A stretch of DNA of 64,000 bases from Wyeomyia smithii (Eukaryota > Arthropoda > Insecta > Diptera > Culicidae): contig NC_073695.1 of NCBI RefSeq assembly GCF_029784165.1, forward strand, positions 161,994,684 to 162,058,683. The letters are read 5' to 3'. Shown in pieces: positions 1 through 10,517 of the stretch (positions are counted from its first letter, which is position 1; every line of letters starts with the position of its first letter). The notes beneath the pieces are model-generated. The model was not told the origin of the DNA. It did no database searches and worked only from the letters and a program-made list of their open reading frames with translations. A program made the translations under genes and the position numbers.

Positions 1-101
1 TTCTGCCTTTCGTGCCCTTCATAATTCTGCCTTGTATGTACGGTCATAGAATTCTGCCTTTCATTCTGCCTTTTTGTGATTCTGCCTTATGTGCCGAACC
101 C
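1..101. mobile_element. Right terminus of a MULE-like element with TTCTGCCTTT arrays
   Basis: The window opens with four to five spaced copies of the motif TTCTGCCTTT/TTCTGCCTT and then AACCC at 97-101. Read in reverse this is GGGTT followed by repeated AAAGGCAGAA units. That is the same architecture as the ends of the element at 34616-38008, which has GGGT plus arrays of AAAGGCTGAAA and a 9-bp target duplication. I infer that this is the right end of a related element whose body lies upstream of the window. The target duplication cannot be tested because the other end is not present. Confidence 0.5.
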
Positions 102-850
102 TTACGCACAAATGTGTTAGTGAATGTGCAACTAGTTGAGGAAAATATTTACAAATAACTGTTTTGTTTGCAATGCTATGTTTTTAGCAGCAAGACAAAT
201 ATTCAGTTGAACACTCATTATATGTTTTAAACTTGTTCCTGAATAAATTTTTTCATTCGTAATCAGAAATCGGAAGAAGCTGCTGAACATAATCGACCAA
301 AAATGGTAAAATAAGTCGAAGCAAAGTTCAGTTTGGAAGAAACAAAAGCAACTTTACACGGGTTCACACGTTCACTAGTGTGCGTAGGTGAAAAGTAATT
401 TATTTCGGTTGACTGTCAGAGTGGGGGTCTATATTGAGGGGTTATATTTATTTTCAGGTCCCATTCTACCAAAACTTAAAGTTTAATATGTCGCAAGGCA
501 GGTTTCAGAACCATTGTGCATATGATCAGGTTCACCAGGGCACCCGATTTTTGCTTTATTAACCTCGGCAAGAGTGGAAAACTTGGCTGTAGAGCGTGCT
601 CATAGCGGTTATCAGGAAGTTCTGATGGTACGCTTTATTTTAAATGATGCGCCGATAATTCTTGATTCTTACGGAAAGTTTCATGTTTGAGAACTAAACA
701 TCCGTGCACATTATTAAATATCATTTTTCGGATGGCAGCACGGTTCAGTTGTCCACATGGATACTGAAAAAATTGTTCCACCTTACAGCAGTCATGTCTT
801 GGCGTTGTCGTCAGTTTTATTTAATAGGGGGGATGTTTTGTGATGAATTA
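102..850. other. No gene recognised
   Basis: AT-rich sequence between the MULE-like terminus and a MITE. Only a 66-codon open frame occurs here, which resembles no family I know and runs into the neighbouring MITE. I see no RNA gene or repeat structure. Confidence 0.5.
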
Positions 851-1128
851 GGCGGCATCCATAAATTACGTAACGCTCATGAAGGGGAGGGGGGGTATCC
901 TTGAGCGTTATGATTTGTTACACAGGGGAGATGGGGAGGTGAGTTAAACGTTACGTAACGAAAAATTTCTGGAGAGATTCTCCAAAAACGTCCATTTTTA
1001 TCAAGGAAATCCTTCTGCAGCGTTACGTAATTTTTATGGGGGGGTAGGTGTTGGCGTTACGTTCCGTTACTTATGGGGGGGGGTCCGAAAATCGGGTTTT
1101 TTGCGTTACGTAATTTATGGATGTCGCC
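851..1128. mobile_element. MITE with ACGTAACG-type inverted termini
   Basis: The left end GGCGGCATCCATAAATTACG is mirrored at 1103-1128 by CGTAATTTATGGATGTCGCC, giving terminal inverted repeats of about 25 bp. The interior contains further ACGTAACG blocks in both orientations and G-runs. There is no coding capacity. It sits against the 3' side of the truncated Juan-like element. Related termini occur at 3154-4227 and 48085-48673. The superfamily is not certain because the target duplication is ambiguous (AATTA/TAATT context). Confidence 0.75.
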
Positions 1129-1340
1129 TTAATTATTTACTAAGATTTATTCAGAATTTTTATTGTGTGTTCTGCCACAACGGTGACATATCAACACTAT
1201 TACATATATTTTAAGCTTTATTTCATTAAAAGATTGCAATTGCTTCCGCAGTTAAGTGAATATAATTGTAGGAAAATTGTAAACTCACTTGCGAAAAAGG
1301 GGTTTAAAATTAAACCTTAACCTAATATTACACCTATCTT

Positions 1341-1534
1341 CAGGGCCGGATTTAGACGCTGGGGGGCCCGGGGCAAATTTGTTTGAGAGGCCCTCTTTTC
1401 TTAAAACATTGAGAGATAACGTTCTGGAAGGTGACGAGCAAAAAAAAAAAAGGTCCCTAGGGGACTAGGGGGGCCCCTTCAATCGAGAGGCCCGGGGCAT
1501 TTGCCCCCATTGCCCCCCCTCAAATCCGGGCCTG
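1341..1534. mobile_element. 194-bp hAT-type MITE, target duplication CCTATCTT
   Basis: The ends CAGGGCCGGATTTAGACGC and CAAATCCGGGCCTG are inverted repeats. The 8-bp direct repeat CCTATCTT flanks both sides exactly (1333-1340 and 1535-1542). CAGGG termini plus an 8-bp target duplication are the hallmark of hAT transposons. It is very G/C-run rich and non-coding. It is inserted in the 3' UTR of the truncated Juan-like copy. Confidence 0.9.
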
Positions 1535-1540
1535 CCTATC

Positions 1541-1732
1541 TTACTGACTATAAAGTGAGCTAATCGTTGTAATTGAGGATTGCAACGATTTTTGTCGGAA
1601 CTTATTGATAATTTGGTTTAACATATTTTCTAATGTTTCCACATAAGTAAGCCTGTGTAGTTCATTTGTGCTAAACCAGCGAGGACGCTTCAATATAATT
1701 TTCAGAAGTTCGTTCTGAATCCTTTGAAGCAT
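1541..1732 (-). pseudogene. Juan-like ORF2 C-terminal fragment
   Basis: The 63-residue translation matches the last ~63 residues of the intact ORF2 at 14413-17073, including the conserved block NFRQKSLQSSI and the terminal SLYSQ, with substitutions such as KFRQ for NFRQ. It is separated from the rest of the reverse transcriptase (6043 onwards) by the nested insertion that starts near 1744. It is non-functional on its own. Confidence 0.85.
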
Positions 1733-2270
1733 CTTCTCTCTGGTTGTAGGGTAGGGAACGGTTTAAGCAGTAGCGCCTATTTTAATCAGTCGAAGAAAAC
1801 AGGCATCAAACTCCTGTATTTTGATCAATATCGACAATTTCAATGATGGAAACGAAAACTTTGATTGTCAAGCTGTCTCACGGATATTAGAAATACCGTT
1901 AATCACAAAGAAATCTGTGGACAATTGCAATTGAAACAAATCGACCTATATTGCAGCTAAGGCTGTGCGAGATTTCGAATGATTTCGTATAATTTCGCAA
2001 AACTCGAAATTTCCCGAAATTTCGGTTTCGCGAAATTGCCGAAAAATTTCGTTGAATTTTGCTAAATTCCGCCTAAAATTGCGCGAAATTAAACTTCCAA
2101 TTTCGACGATTACGAAATTTCGGACCAAATTTCCGATGCACATTATTACATTATTTTGGTTTGTGCTCATTGCGACTATAAATTAAATTGAATATATCTC
2201 AACAGATATCTGGTATACTAAGTCAGACATAGAAGAATAAACTCTCAGCCGGTAATTTTTGTTTTAAAAG

Positions 2271-2382
2271 ACAAAACCGTAACATCATGCGGGAGGTATT
2301 TTTTATTCACGCAGAGCATAAACATCATGTCATCACTGAAGTCATATTCGAGGAATATGAAGCCGTCCAAATGCGCTACAAG
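2271..2382 (+). other. Exon-like open segment inside hAT-like copy A
   Basis: A 112-nt stretch is bounded by a plausible acceptor (TTGTTTTAAAAG ending at 2270) and a plausible donor (CAAG|GTATCT, GT at 2383-2384). It is open in the frame of the ATG at 2287 and reads as a compact hydrophilic peptide containing HAEHKHHVITEV and EEYEAVQMRYK. The corresponding segment in copy B (13799-13910) is identical in the coding part, while substitutions fall after the donor. I do not recognise the protein. It may be a captured host exon or a remnant of the transposon's own gene. Confidence 0.3.
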
Positions 2383-3153
2383 GTATCTAGTAATTTGTTT
2401 GTAGGAATAAATTTTACGCATCTTTTACGTACATCAAAATGTGGTTATATTTGCAGCGCACAAGGTTAAAGAGGTCACTTTTTGTCTTTCGTTTAGGAGG
2501 GCATAGCAATTTCTGTCAAAACTAAAGCTCTGAAGCTCTACCTTACAGGCCAAATGTGCTATGCTACTCGACTTGTAAAAATTTTCAAGCGTTTTTCGGA
2601 TTCTCTGTGTTAGAGGACTCCTCTTCGCACACCGTAGTGTATTTACATGTGTTTTTTCAAAAAGTTCATTACTATCACTAGGCTTACCAGATATCATGCC
2701 AGAAAAAGTTGTAATTGCCTGAATTTTTAGTATTGTTTCAAAACACTCTGACTTCAAAGTCAGCATAGGTTTCAAAATTGCCAGGTACCTTATCAAAAAT
2801 ATTTTAAACGTGTTACCAAAAAAGTATACTTTATCAATGAATTAATAAAAAGCACATGGTTCGCTCTCGTTGAACACATAACTGAGAATTGTTACTCTTG
2901 TTTTAGGGGACACAAAATTTTACAATGCCAAAAACAAGTTCAGATTATAGCATAAAAGTGATTCTGACTTTGCACTTGACGAATATACAAGGTAGAAGAA
3001 AAGAAAGGTTAGAAAGAACGAGAAATAAGAGAACGAGGATGATTACGAATAACTTAATTGAGTAAAAAGAAAACTATTTGTTTTTTGCATTACAACATTC
3101 CATTCTAACTGTTGATTGGTTGAAAGAAAAATAATTCTTGGTTTGTTTCAAAG

Positions 3154-4227
3154 GGGCCGTTGCCAAACCACGTAGTCATATATAGGGAGACGAGGGGGTT
3201 ATCAAAAGACCACGAAAAATCACGCGGGGGGGTGTGGGGGTTAACGAATAGACCACGTAGTCTTTTTTCTGACTTATAATTTATTATTGCCATTTAGTCA
3301 AGACGAAGCTTTCGCAATTTTTTAATTAATAAACTTATTTGACACGACTTGATAATTAATAAGTGTCACGGAAATTTTGAGAGTTGTCACCAATTAACTG
3401 CAATCAAATTTTTGAAACATATTTCAAATTCATCCGAACGAAGAAAATATTTTTTGTTTTAAACAGGCTTTGCCTTATATGGCATTTACTTCTTTAGAAT
3501 AATAGTTCTATTCTGCAATGCGTCGGGATTTATGACATTTTTCCTGGAAGTATACTTCAATACTCAACGACCGGTTAAAAAATCAACGTTTTGGTCTTAA
3601 AAACAATATATGAGACCTGGATGTTCATGAACTGAAGGAAGAAAGAAAGATGTTTATATTTTGTTCGACATTCAAAAACTTTGTAATTTATAAAAAAAAT
3701 AAATTACAAATCCGATACCTGAAAATCACTAAAAGTAAGGTTTCACTTATTATCAACTAAATATTTTTCTAGATGATTTCTAGATGAGTATACAATTTAC
3801 CATAACTATAAGCGAAAAATTTATCGTAGATGATCAAATTGCTTAAACAAATTTTATTTATTTTGATCTCAACAACAAATTAAAAATCATTTTGAATATA
3901 CTCAACAGAATAGCGTATTTTCAATTACTTTCAGGTAAGGAAATTGTTATATTTGTTAAAGACAATGAAATATTATTAAAAATAAACAACCATCATCTAT
4001 TTGTTATTTTGGTTTTGAGAAAATGATATTACTGAAAATTCTGTTTACAATTTGCGCAATTACTAATAATCAGTTTTCTGAAACCTTCATTTTTTATATA
4101 AATTTTTCATACTTTATGTACATATATGCAGAATAAGATCACAAAACAAAAGACCACGAAAGCCCACGGGGGAGTAGGAGGGTATAAAAGGGATCAAAAT
4201 ATGACCACGTAGTTTAGCAATGGTCCC
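3154..4227. mobile_element. MITE nested within hAT-like copy A
   Basis: GGGCCGTTGCCAAACCACGT at 3154 is mirrored at about 4204-4227 by ACGTAGTTTAGCAATGGTCC. Inside each end there is a second block related to AAAAGACCACGAAA. The interior is AT-rich and non-coding. The same element lies at the same site in hAT-like copy B (19081-21341), so it was inserted before the hAT-like element duplicated and has been carried as a passenger. Confidence 0.75.
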
Positions 4228-6017
4228 AAATGCATTTTATTATTTTTGGTGTCGCAGAAACTCACAAGGCATATTTTTTTAGGACAAAATTATTTTCTAC
4301 AACCTTACCAGAGACACTAGTTATGCCAGTCAAACAAACCGATTTAGCTGAAAAAATGATTTAATCTCCAATTGGGCACTCTGTGGGTAGTTAAAATATT
4401 TTTATAATCGAAACAGTTGGTTTGATTGGCATAGTGCCTTTGGCAAAAATGTAGAAAAAAATATTGTCCTTCCAAAAATAAACATATTGTAAATTTTTTT
4501 TTTGAAAAAATAAAACTTTTTTTTTGATTTCTTCGGTTTCGGATTTTCTTCGCTTCGGTAATTTTTTTGTAATTTTTATACAAAAAAATAAGATTTTTGA
4601 AAATAAGCTTTTTATATAAATTTTAATGTTTCTTTTACATTAAAAAAATGATTTTTTTGATTTTTTTTCATCGGAAAGATAAAATTACTATCTAAAACTT
4701 TTCCAGAGACGTCACACTGATCAAAAAACTTTTGGCTCTGAAAATATTTAAAATCACAATAATCTCCCCAAAATAGCATTTTAAATAGCTTCTCAGCCTA
4801 TAGAAACGTTTATGCAAAGTTTAAGCCAAATCTAAAATGACAAAAAATATTGAAACTGGGACATTTTTTGTGGAACTGCTCAGTTAAAAAGTAGTTTTAA
4901 GTTATATTAAAAAATGTGCAAACATATTGAAAACTTCAAAGTTTACAAAATAGTTAACTTAAATTTTGTTTTCCTCGAATTGATAAAGATGTTACTTAGT
5001 CTAGTCTGGCTAAACGGTGTTAAAAAAAATTCAATAACACTGGTCGACAAAAGCGAAAAAAAAGTTGCCCTAAAGCTCAAGATGGTTGCCCTCCAAAGGT
5101 TTTACAGCTTTTTAACCATTCCTGTGAATTTTGCTGCTTTTAGAGAATGCAGAAATGCATCAGAAGGCCGCCGAGGAATTGCTTATGGGATTCGTCGCTT
5201 TTACGTTTGCATAGGGAAAAACTCTTTGGAAAAGTTATCTTTGCTAGGGACACCAAAACTCACCTACCATCTCTCATGTTTTCCAGTTCGAGCTCTAGGA
5301 CAAAACTTTTGAATGATGAAAGTGCTATGAAAGAAGGATTACTATTCCAAACATAGTTGCATCTAAACCAAAAGAATCAGTTCAGAATTTTATTAAATTA
5401 TTATTTACAAAGACATTTCGAGTTTGACATTAACATTTTTGATTTTCTCGTCATTGTCGGTTTATCGATATCTGAATACCTACGTTACTCTTCGTCGACC
5501 AGGTAAGCACCTTGCGATCAGCTGCTGAAGGGTACTTCGTTAGCGTACGCTCCAACGTTTCAAATCATTGTAATGCTATGTTTCAGGAACATTTATTTTA
5601 TTTTTAGAGACCAATTTCGTTTCGTCTCGAGAACTCGAAATCCACCTTGATTTCGTTTCGACTAATTTGGCGAAACCGAAATTAAGGGTTAATTTCGTTT
5701 CGTTTCGTTTCGACACCAGAAAAGCCAGTTTCGCACACCCCTAATTGCAGCCATCCAGGAGCCACTTCGGGTGCTGAAAAAAAACGCCTGCAAAACAGAT
5801 GGAAACTGCTTAAAATAGGTTCGGGGTGATTGGAATAGTGTCCCTCGATTGGTAACTTTGATTGATGATTGTGAAAGTTTGCTAACTTAGTTTTACAATC
5901 TGGAAACAAGTTCTGACAGAGAAAACGTTAGAGAACAGAATGATATACTACTGTTTGAGTTTCACCCAACACATTTCGAGTATTTCGTCTGAATACACAG
6001 GCGGTTCCTAAAGCTGC

Positions 6018-7118
6018 TTAGAATATGTTCCCTACCCTACAACAACTTGTCCAGATGGGGACTGCATATAACATTGCTGGTCTAAATATTTGTTTGTAAA
6101 TTAACAGTTTATTCTTGAGACAAAGTCTAGAATTTCTGTTGATAAGAGAATACAAACATTTTATATATTTATTGCACTTTGTTTGGATATTTTCAATGTG
6201 CTCCTTGAAGGTAAGATTTTCATCATAAATTAGCCCCAAGTATTTAACTTGATCAGACCAATTTAAGATTGCACTGTTCATCTTAACAACAAGATTATTG
6301 ATGGGTTTGAGAAAAGAAACTTTTGGTTTGGGGAAAATAAATTAATTGTGTTTTTGAAGCATTAGGAGAAATCTTCCATTTCTGCAAATATGAAGAAAAT
6401 ATGTCTAGACTTTTTTGCAGCCTACACGAAGGCTTTTTCCTTCTACGGAAATGCTTGCATCGTCACAAAACAGAGATTTCTCACATCCTGGTGGTAAATC
6501 AGGAAGATCAGAAGTAAAACTTTTGTATAAGACTGGGCCCACGATACTCCCTTGAGGTACACCAGCTCTAACAGGCAATCTATCAGATTTACTATTTAAA
6601 TAGTTAACCTGAAGAGTGCGGTCTGTCGAGTAACTTTGTATCATTTTTGTGATGTAAAGAGGAAAACGGAAATTGGACATTTTAGCTATCAAACCTTCAT
6701 GCCAAACACTGTCGAACGCTTTTTCTATGTCTAGAAGAGCAGCTCCAGTGGAATAACCTTCAGATTTATTAGTACGAATCATATTAGTTACTCTAAGTAA
6801 CTGATGAGTAGTTGAATGCCCATGGCGAAATCCAAACTGCTCATTTGCAAAAAGTGAATTTTCATTGATATGTGTCATCATTCTATTAAGAATCATTCTT
6901 TCAAAAAGTTTGCTTATAGAAGAGATTAAACTAATTGGACGATAACTTGATGCTTCAGCTGAATTTTTTTCAGGTTTCAAAACTGGAGTGACTTTGGCAT
7001 TTTTCCATTTTGAGGGAAAATATGCTACATCAAAGCATCTGTTAAAAATTCTCACCAAGAAATTTAAAGAGCTTTCGGAAAGTCTTCTGAGGAGGATGCA
7101 AAATGGTCTAGAAACCAA
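6018..7118 (-). pseudogene. Juan-like reverse transcriptase fragment, frameshifted
   Basis: The minus strand from about 7098 to 6043 encodes the RT core in two frames. The upstream part (7118-6405) shows YRPISLISSISKLFE, EQFGFRHGHSTTHQ, DIEKAFDSVWH, GVPQGSIVGPVLY and the catalytic box SLFCDDASIS. The downstream part (6281-6018) shows VKYLGLIYDENLTFKEHI and NRNSRLCLKNKLLIYKQIF. A frameshift lies between 6281 and 6405, and the N-terminal side is cut by the foldback element at about 7099. Compared with the intact copy it keeps the usual GVPQGS motif. It is clearly inactive because it is shifted, interrupted and truncated. Confidence 0.9.
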
Positions 7119-8088
7119 ATTCAGGGGGAAATTTGGGTCTAGAGCTCTATAGCAATGTTTTAGAGAAAAACTTTCTTCTACAAAGTTGTTACATATTATA
7201 AAACACTTATTGAAAAATTATCAAAAATTGGGGTGACCAAAATTTTCGATGCAAACAAGTCTCTAACTTTTTTATCTTTGTAGATAGAAGAAAAACTTGT
7301 TCTACAATGTTATGTTACTTGTTCTCAATTCTACTCAAAGATATTAATGGTTTTCATAAAAAAAACATGCGTTTTTCAGTTGATCGATTTTTAATCTTTT
7401 TGGATCAAATTAAAGGTAATTATTTCTAGCTGTAACAAAACATACCAGAAAAATAAATCTGCGTGCCTTTATATGCGTAATATATAAAATTATTCAAATT
7501 TTTGTCATGTTTTTAAATTGAACTTACTCAAATTTGAAAAATAACATATTTTTAAAAATTCCTCCATTTATAGAGTCAAGTATGCCCTTCAAAATGAGAC
7601 CAAGAGATATTTTTTATGTTTACCCCAAAAATAATGACAAACAAATGAACAACGCATGTTTTTTGATGAAAAAACATTAATAACTTTGAGTAGAATTGAG
7701 ACATTTACGATATCAGCATTGCAAATTGTTTCTCTTGAAAAGCACTAAAAGTCGTTCCAAGACAGTTTTAAGGTGAAACTTTAAACAAAGAAGTAAGAGC
7801 GCAAAATGTGTTTTTTCAATATAAATCGGTTGTTTTCAAAGATAGAGAAAAACTTTGTTTTACAAAGTTACCTAAAATTATTGGAGCTATAACATTGTGG
7901 AACAAGTTTTTCTTCTATCTACAAAGATAAAAAAGTTAGATACTTGATTGTATCGAAAATTTTGGTCACCCTAATTTTTGATAATTTTTCAATAAGCGCT
8001 TTTTCATATGTAACAACTTTGTAGAAGACAATGCTACAGAGCTCTAGACCCAAATTTCCCCCTAAATTTGGTTTCTGGACCATTGTGG
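7099..8088. mobile_element. Foldback (long inverted repeat) element in the Juan-like copy
   Basis: Two arms of about 400-450 bp are near-complementary. AATGGTCTAGAAACCAAAT at 7102 pairs with ATTTGGTTTCTGGACCATT near 8066-8084; AACTTGTTCTACAATG pairs with the block around 7895-7915; and the central ATTCTACTCAAAGATATTAA pairs with sequence near 7675-7700. It splits the Juan-like RT at 7098/8089, which proves that it is an insertion. A 200-bp relative is at 59143-59340. Non-coding; no superfamily assigned. Confidence 0.8.
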
Positions 8089-8595
8089 AATGTAAAAAAT
8101 CCCATCATCTCCTGGTGCTTTCATCTTTTTAAAGTTCTTGATAATAGTTCGTATTTCATACAAGTTTGTTTCTAGTACCCCTCAGGAAGAAATTCTTGAG
8201 GTGTGATCATACTTTTGTGATATTTCATTTTCAATAGGACTCATAACGTTCAAATTGAAATTATGAACACTCTCGAACTGCTGAGCAAGTTTTTGAGCTT
8301 TTTGTTCATTCGTAAGAAATATGTGGTCACCATCCTTGAGGACTGAAATGGGCTTTGAAGGTTTCTCAAGAACCTTCGAAAGCTTCCAGAAAGGTTTGGA
8401 ATATGGTTTTAGTTGTTCAACTTCTCTCATGAAATTTTCATTTCGCAAGAAAGTGAATCTATGTTTGATTTTCGTTTGTAAAACTTAAAAAAAACTCTAA
8501 AAGCAGGATCACGAGTTCTTTGATATTGACATCTCCGTCTGTTTTTCAAACGTATAAGAAGTTGGCGTTTTCGTCAGTTGATTTTGACGTTAAGT
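8089..8595 (-). pseudogene. Juan-like ORF2 linker fragment
   Basis: The translation from 8448 down contains VEQLKPYSKPFWKLSKVL, KPSKPISVLKDGD and NEQKAQKLAQQFESVHN, collinear with residues ~345-420 of the intact ORF2. DNA similarity continues to about 8595 in disturbed frames (CGAGTTCTTTGATATTGACA region) and then stops abruptly. That marks the 5' truncation point of this retrotransposon copy. Confidence 0.85.
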
Positions 8596-9640
8596 ATACA
8601 TCATATTAACAGTGTATAAATTAGTTCGACTTTTGCTCACGTGCAGCGACAATCATGTCCGATGAATTCTGCAAGAGTCAGGCATCTTGTTCTAGTCATC
8701 TTTGATTGCAAGAAGGATAGTGGGAGGAGGAAAATGAAATTATAGAGAGGAGTGTATTTAAATGCAAATTCCAAGAATAATCCAATTCTGTGTAAAAATA
8801 TGGTAATATATTGCGGTGCTTTTGATCTTTATGAACTTGTTATGACCGCTGTGCTCTCAATGTTAATAATAATCATAATTATGATTATGGTCATAGTTGA
8901 AGTTATGAATTTTTTGGATAACCAGAACTGCAATAATACTATACAACACTATAACCGATAATAATGGTAATCGTAATAAAGTACACTAAATTTTACGCAA
9001 TTGATGCGTCCGCGCAAAAAAATGTAATTTTGAACAAATTACGTAAAAAATAAAGGTCGCTCAATTATGAACAAATCCTGTGAAAAAAATCTTTTTCATA
9101 AGATATTGTAAAATTAGGTCGTAGCAGGTCTGTGATTTTTTGTAGAAAAACAACTTACAAGCTAATACTCCATCCAAAATTTAGTTAAAAACGTGAGCTT
9201 TTAAATGCATACTGTAGCGCAATACTGCGCAAATGGTCACTTTAGTGAAAGATGCGATAACAGATTTTTTTATTATAATTTTTTCAATGTTGAATTTTAT
9301 AATTTAGTCAGAACCATAATACTCAATTAATTAAAAACTTTGATATCGACATTATAATTAAGGGTTAAATGTAAATTTGTCCAAAAATCATGAATTCAAT
9401 AAATTTATATGCCTGAGAAAATTTCACTCGCATAAATAATCGAGAAAATACTAATCATGGCATGGTCAATCATCTTCTTTTTTATTTCCATAGATCCAAT
9501 AGTTACCACTTATTTTGAAAACGAAATAAGTAATTGTAAAAAACTTCTAAATCAAGTAATGTTTCTGGTGAAGAAACGTTTGATGACTGTTTTGATTTTT
9601 AATTAGTTTGTATTACCTATTTTGTTGAACATAATTTTAT
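8596..9640. other. No gene recognised
   Basis: AT-rich spacer between two retrotransposon remnants. There is a short ATAATAATCATAATTATG low-complexity stretch around 8866-8900 and a 69-codon open frame across it that looks spurious. No terminal repeats were noticed. Confidence 0.5.
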
Positions 9641-9649
9641 TAAAACAAA

Positions 9650-10505
9650 TTATTTATATTTGAGCAGTAGTAGATACTTAGTCTTTGACGTATTCACTTT
9701 CAATCCAACCTTTTCTGCTTCACGTTTCAGTTTGGTGTACTGTTCAGTAACCGCCTGGAACGTCCTTCCGACAAGTTCCACGTCGTCAGCGAAGCCGATG
9801 AACTGGCTGAATTTATTGAAGATTGTGCCCCGCATGTTAAAGGCCGCACGTTTCATCACACCTTCAAGCGCAATGTTGAACAGGAGGCAGGAAAGACCGT
9901 CGCCTTGTCGAAGTCCCTTGCATGTTTCAAACGGGCTTGATAACGCACCCGAAATCTTCGAGCAGCACTGTACACCATCCGTCGTGGCCTTGATCAGTCT
10001 TGTTAGTTTTGCAGGGAAACCATTTTCGTCCATGATTTTCCATAGCTCTACACGGTCGATAGTATCGTAGGCGATAAAGTCGATGAATAGGTGCGTGGGG
10101 AGTTGATATTCGTGACACATTTGGAGGATCTAGTCCGTTGTCGATCACCGCCCATAAAACCGGCTTGATAACTACCAACAAACCTCCCTGCTCGCGGCGA
10201 AATTCAAGCTGGGAGAGTACTTTGTAGGCTGCGTTGAGAATCGTGATCGCTCGATAGTTCTCACATTCCAACTTGTCGCCCTTCTTGTAAATTGGGCATA
10301 TTACTCCCTCCTTCCACTCCTCCGGTAGCTGTTCTGTATCCCAGATCCTGACTAGCAGCTGGTGCAGACAGAAAGCCAACCTATCCGAGCCCAGTTTGAT
10401 AAGCTGCGCTGCGATGCCATCTTTTCCAGTTGATTTGTTGTTCTTGAGCTGCTTAATGGCATCCTTAACTTCACCTATCGTAGGGGTTCGGAATGTCTCC
10501 CTCAT
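9650..10505 (-). pseudogene. Reverse transcriptase remnant of the decayed retrotransposon
   Basis: The first half (10505 downwards) has the RT fingers: IGEVKDAIKQLKNNKSTG, KDGI, LPEEWKEGVICPIYKKGD and ENYRAITILNAAYKVLS. The second half (10120-9650) is in another frame and carries the palm: IDFIAYDTIDR, GLRQGDGLSCLLFNIALE, the catalytic box FADDVELVG and GLKVNTSKTKYLL. The join near 10120-10200 is rearranged or shifted, so no full-length protein can be made. The catalytic aspartates are still present. The thumb and 3' end beyond 9650 are not recognisable. Confidence 0.8.
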
Positions 10506-10517
10506 CCGCTGTGCTGA

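Larger units (their letters stand above)
1958..5743. mobile_element. Non-autonomous hAT-like element, copy A, target duplication ATTGCAGC
   Basis: The left end TAAGGCTGTGCGAGATTTCG and right end AGTTTCGCACACCCCTA are imperfect inverted repeats. The perfect 8-bp direct repeat ATTGCAGC flanks the element at 1950-1957 and 5744-5751. A second copy at 13476-22881 has its own duplication (CTACTAAA). Subterminal regions are dense in AATTTCG/CGAAATT motifs. No hAT transposase domain is visible, so it is probably non-autonomous at about 3.8 kb. It contains a nested MITE (3154-4227) also present in copy B, and a short exon-like segment (2271-2382). Confidence 0.85.
1744..6042. mobile_element. Inverted-repeat element carrying hAT-like copy A
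   Basis: GTTGTAGGGTAGGGAAC at about 1743-1759 is mirrored by GTTCCCTACCCTACAAC at about 6027-6043, and further in, TAAGCAG...AGCGCCT is mirrored by AGGCGGTTCC...CTGCTTA. The outer sequence on both sides is Juan-like ORF2, so this is an insertion into that element. Without the hAT-like copy (1958-5743) it would be only about 500 bp, so it is a MITE that later received the larger element. The target duplication is unclear because the inverted repeats run into the flank. Confidence 0.65.
1129..8595 (-). mobile_element. Juan-like Jockey-clade retrotransposon, 5'-truncated and interrupted
   Basis: A second, decayed copy of the element seen intact at 14192-18525, in the same orientation. The 3' UTR (about 1130-1330) and the ORF2 C terminus (1543-1740) come first, then the reverse transcriptase (6043-7098), then the RT/endonuclease linker (8089-8595). 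Homology to the intact copy ends near 8595, so the endonuclease and ORF1 are missing, as is typical of 5'-truncated target-primed insertions. Three later insertions split it: a hAT MITE (1341-1534), an inverted-repeat element (about 1744-6042) that itself carries hAT-like copy A, and a foldback element (about 7099-8088). Confidence 0.85.

Noticed and set aside
4914..5356. Plus-strand frames of 132 and 69 codons in hAT-like copy A as a possible transposase
   Set aside because: No hAT dimerisation or DDE motif; copy B has the frame broken by indels (only 78 codons at 22197-22433), so it is not conserved as protein.
9660..10070. 136-codon plus-strand frame
   Set aside because: Antisense shadow of the reverse transcriptase remnant, which carries clear RT motifs on the minus strand.
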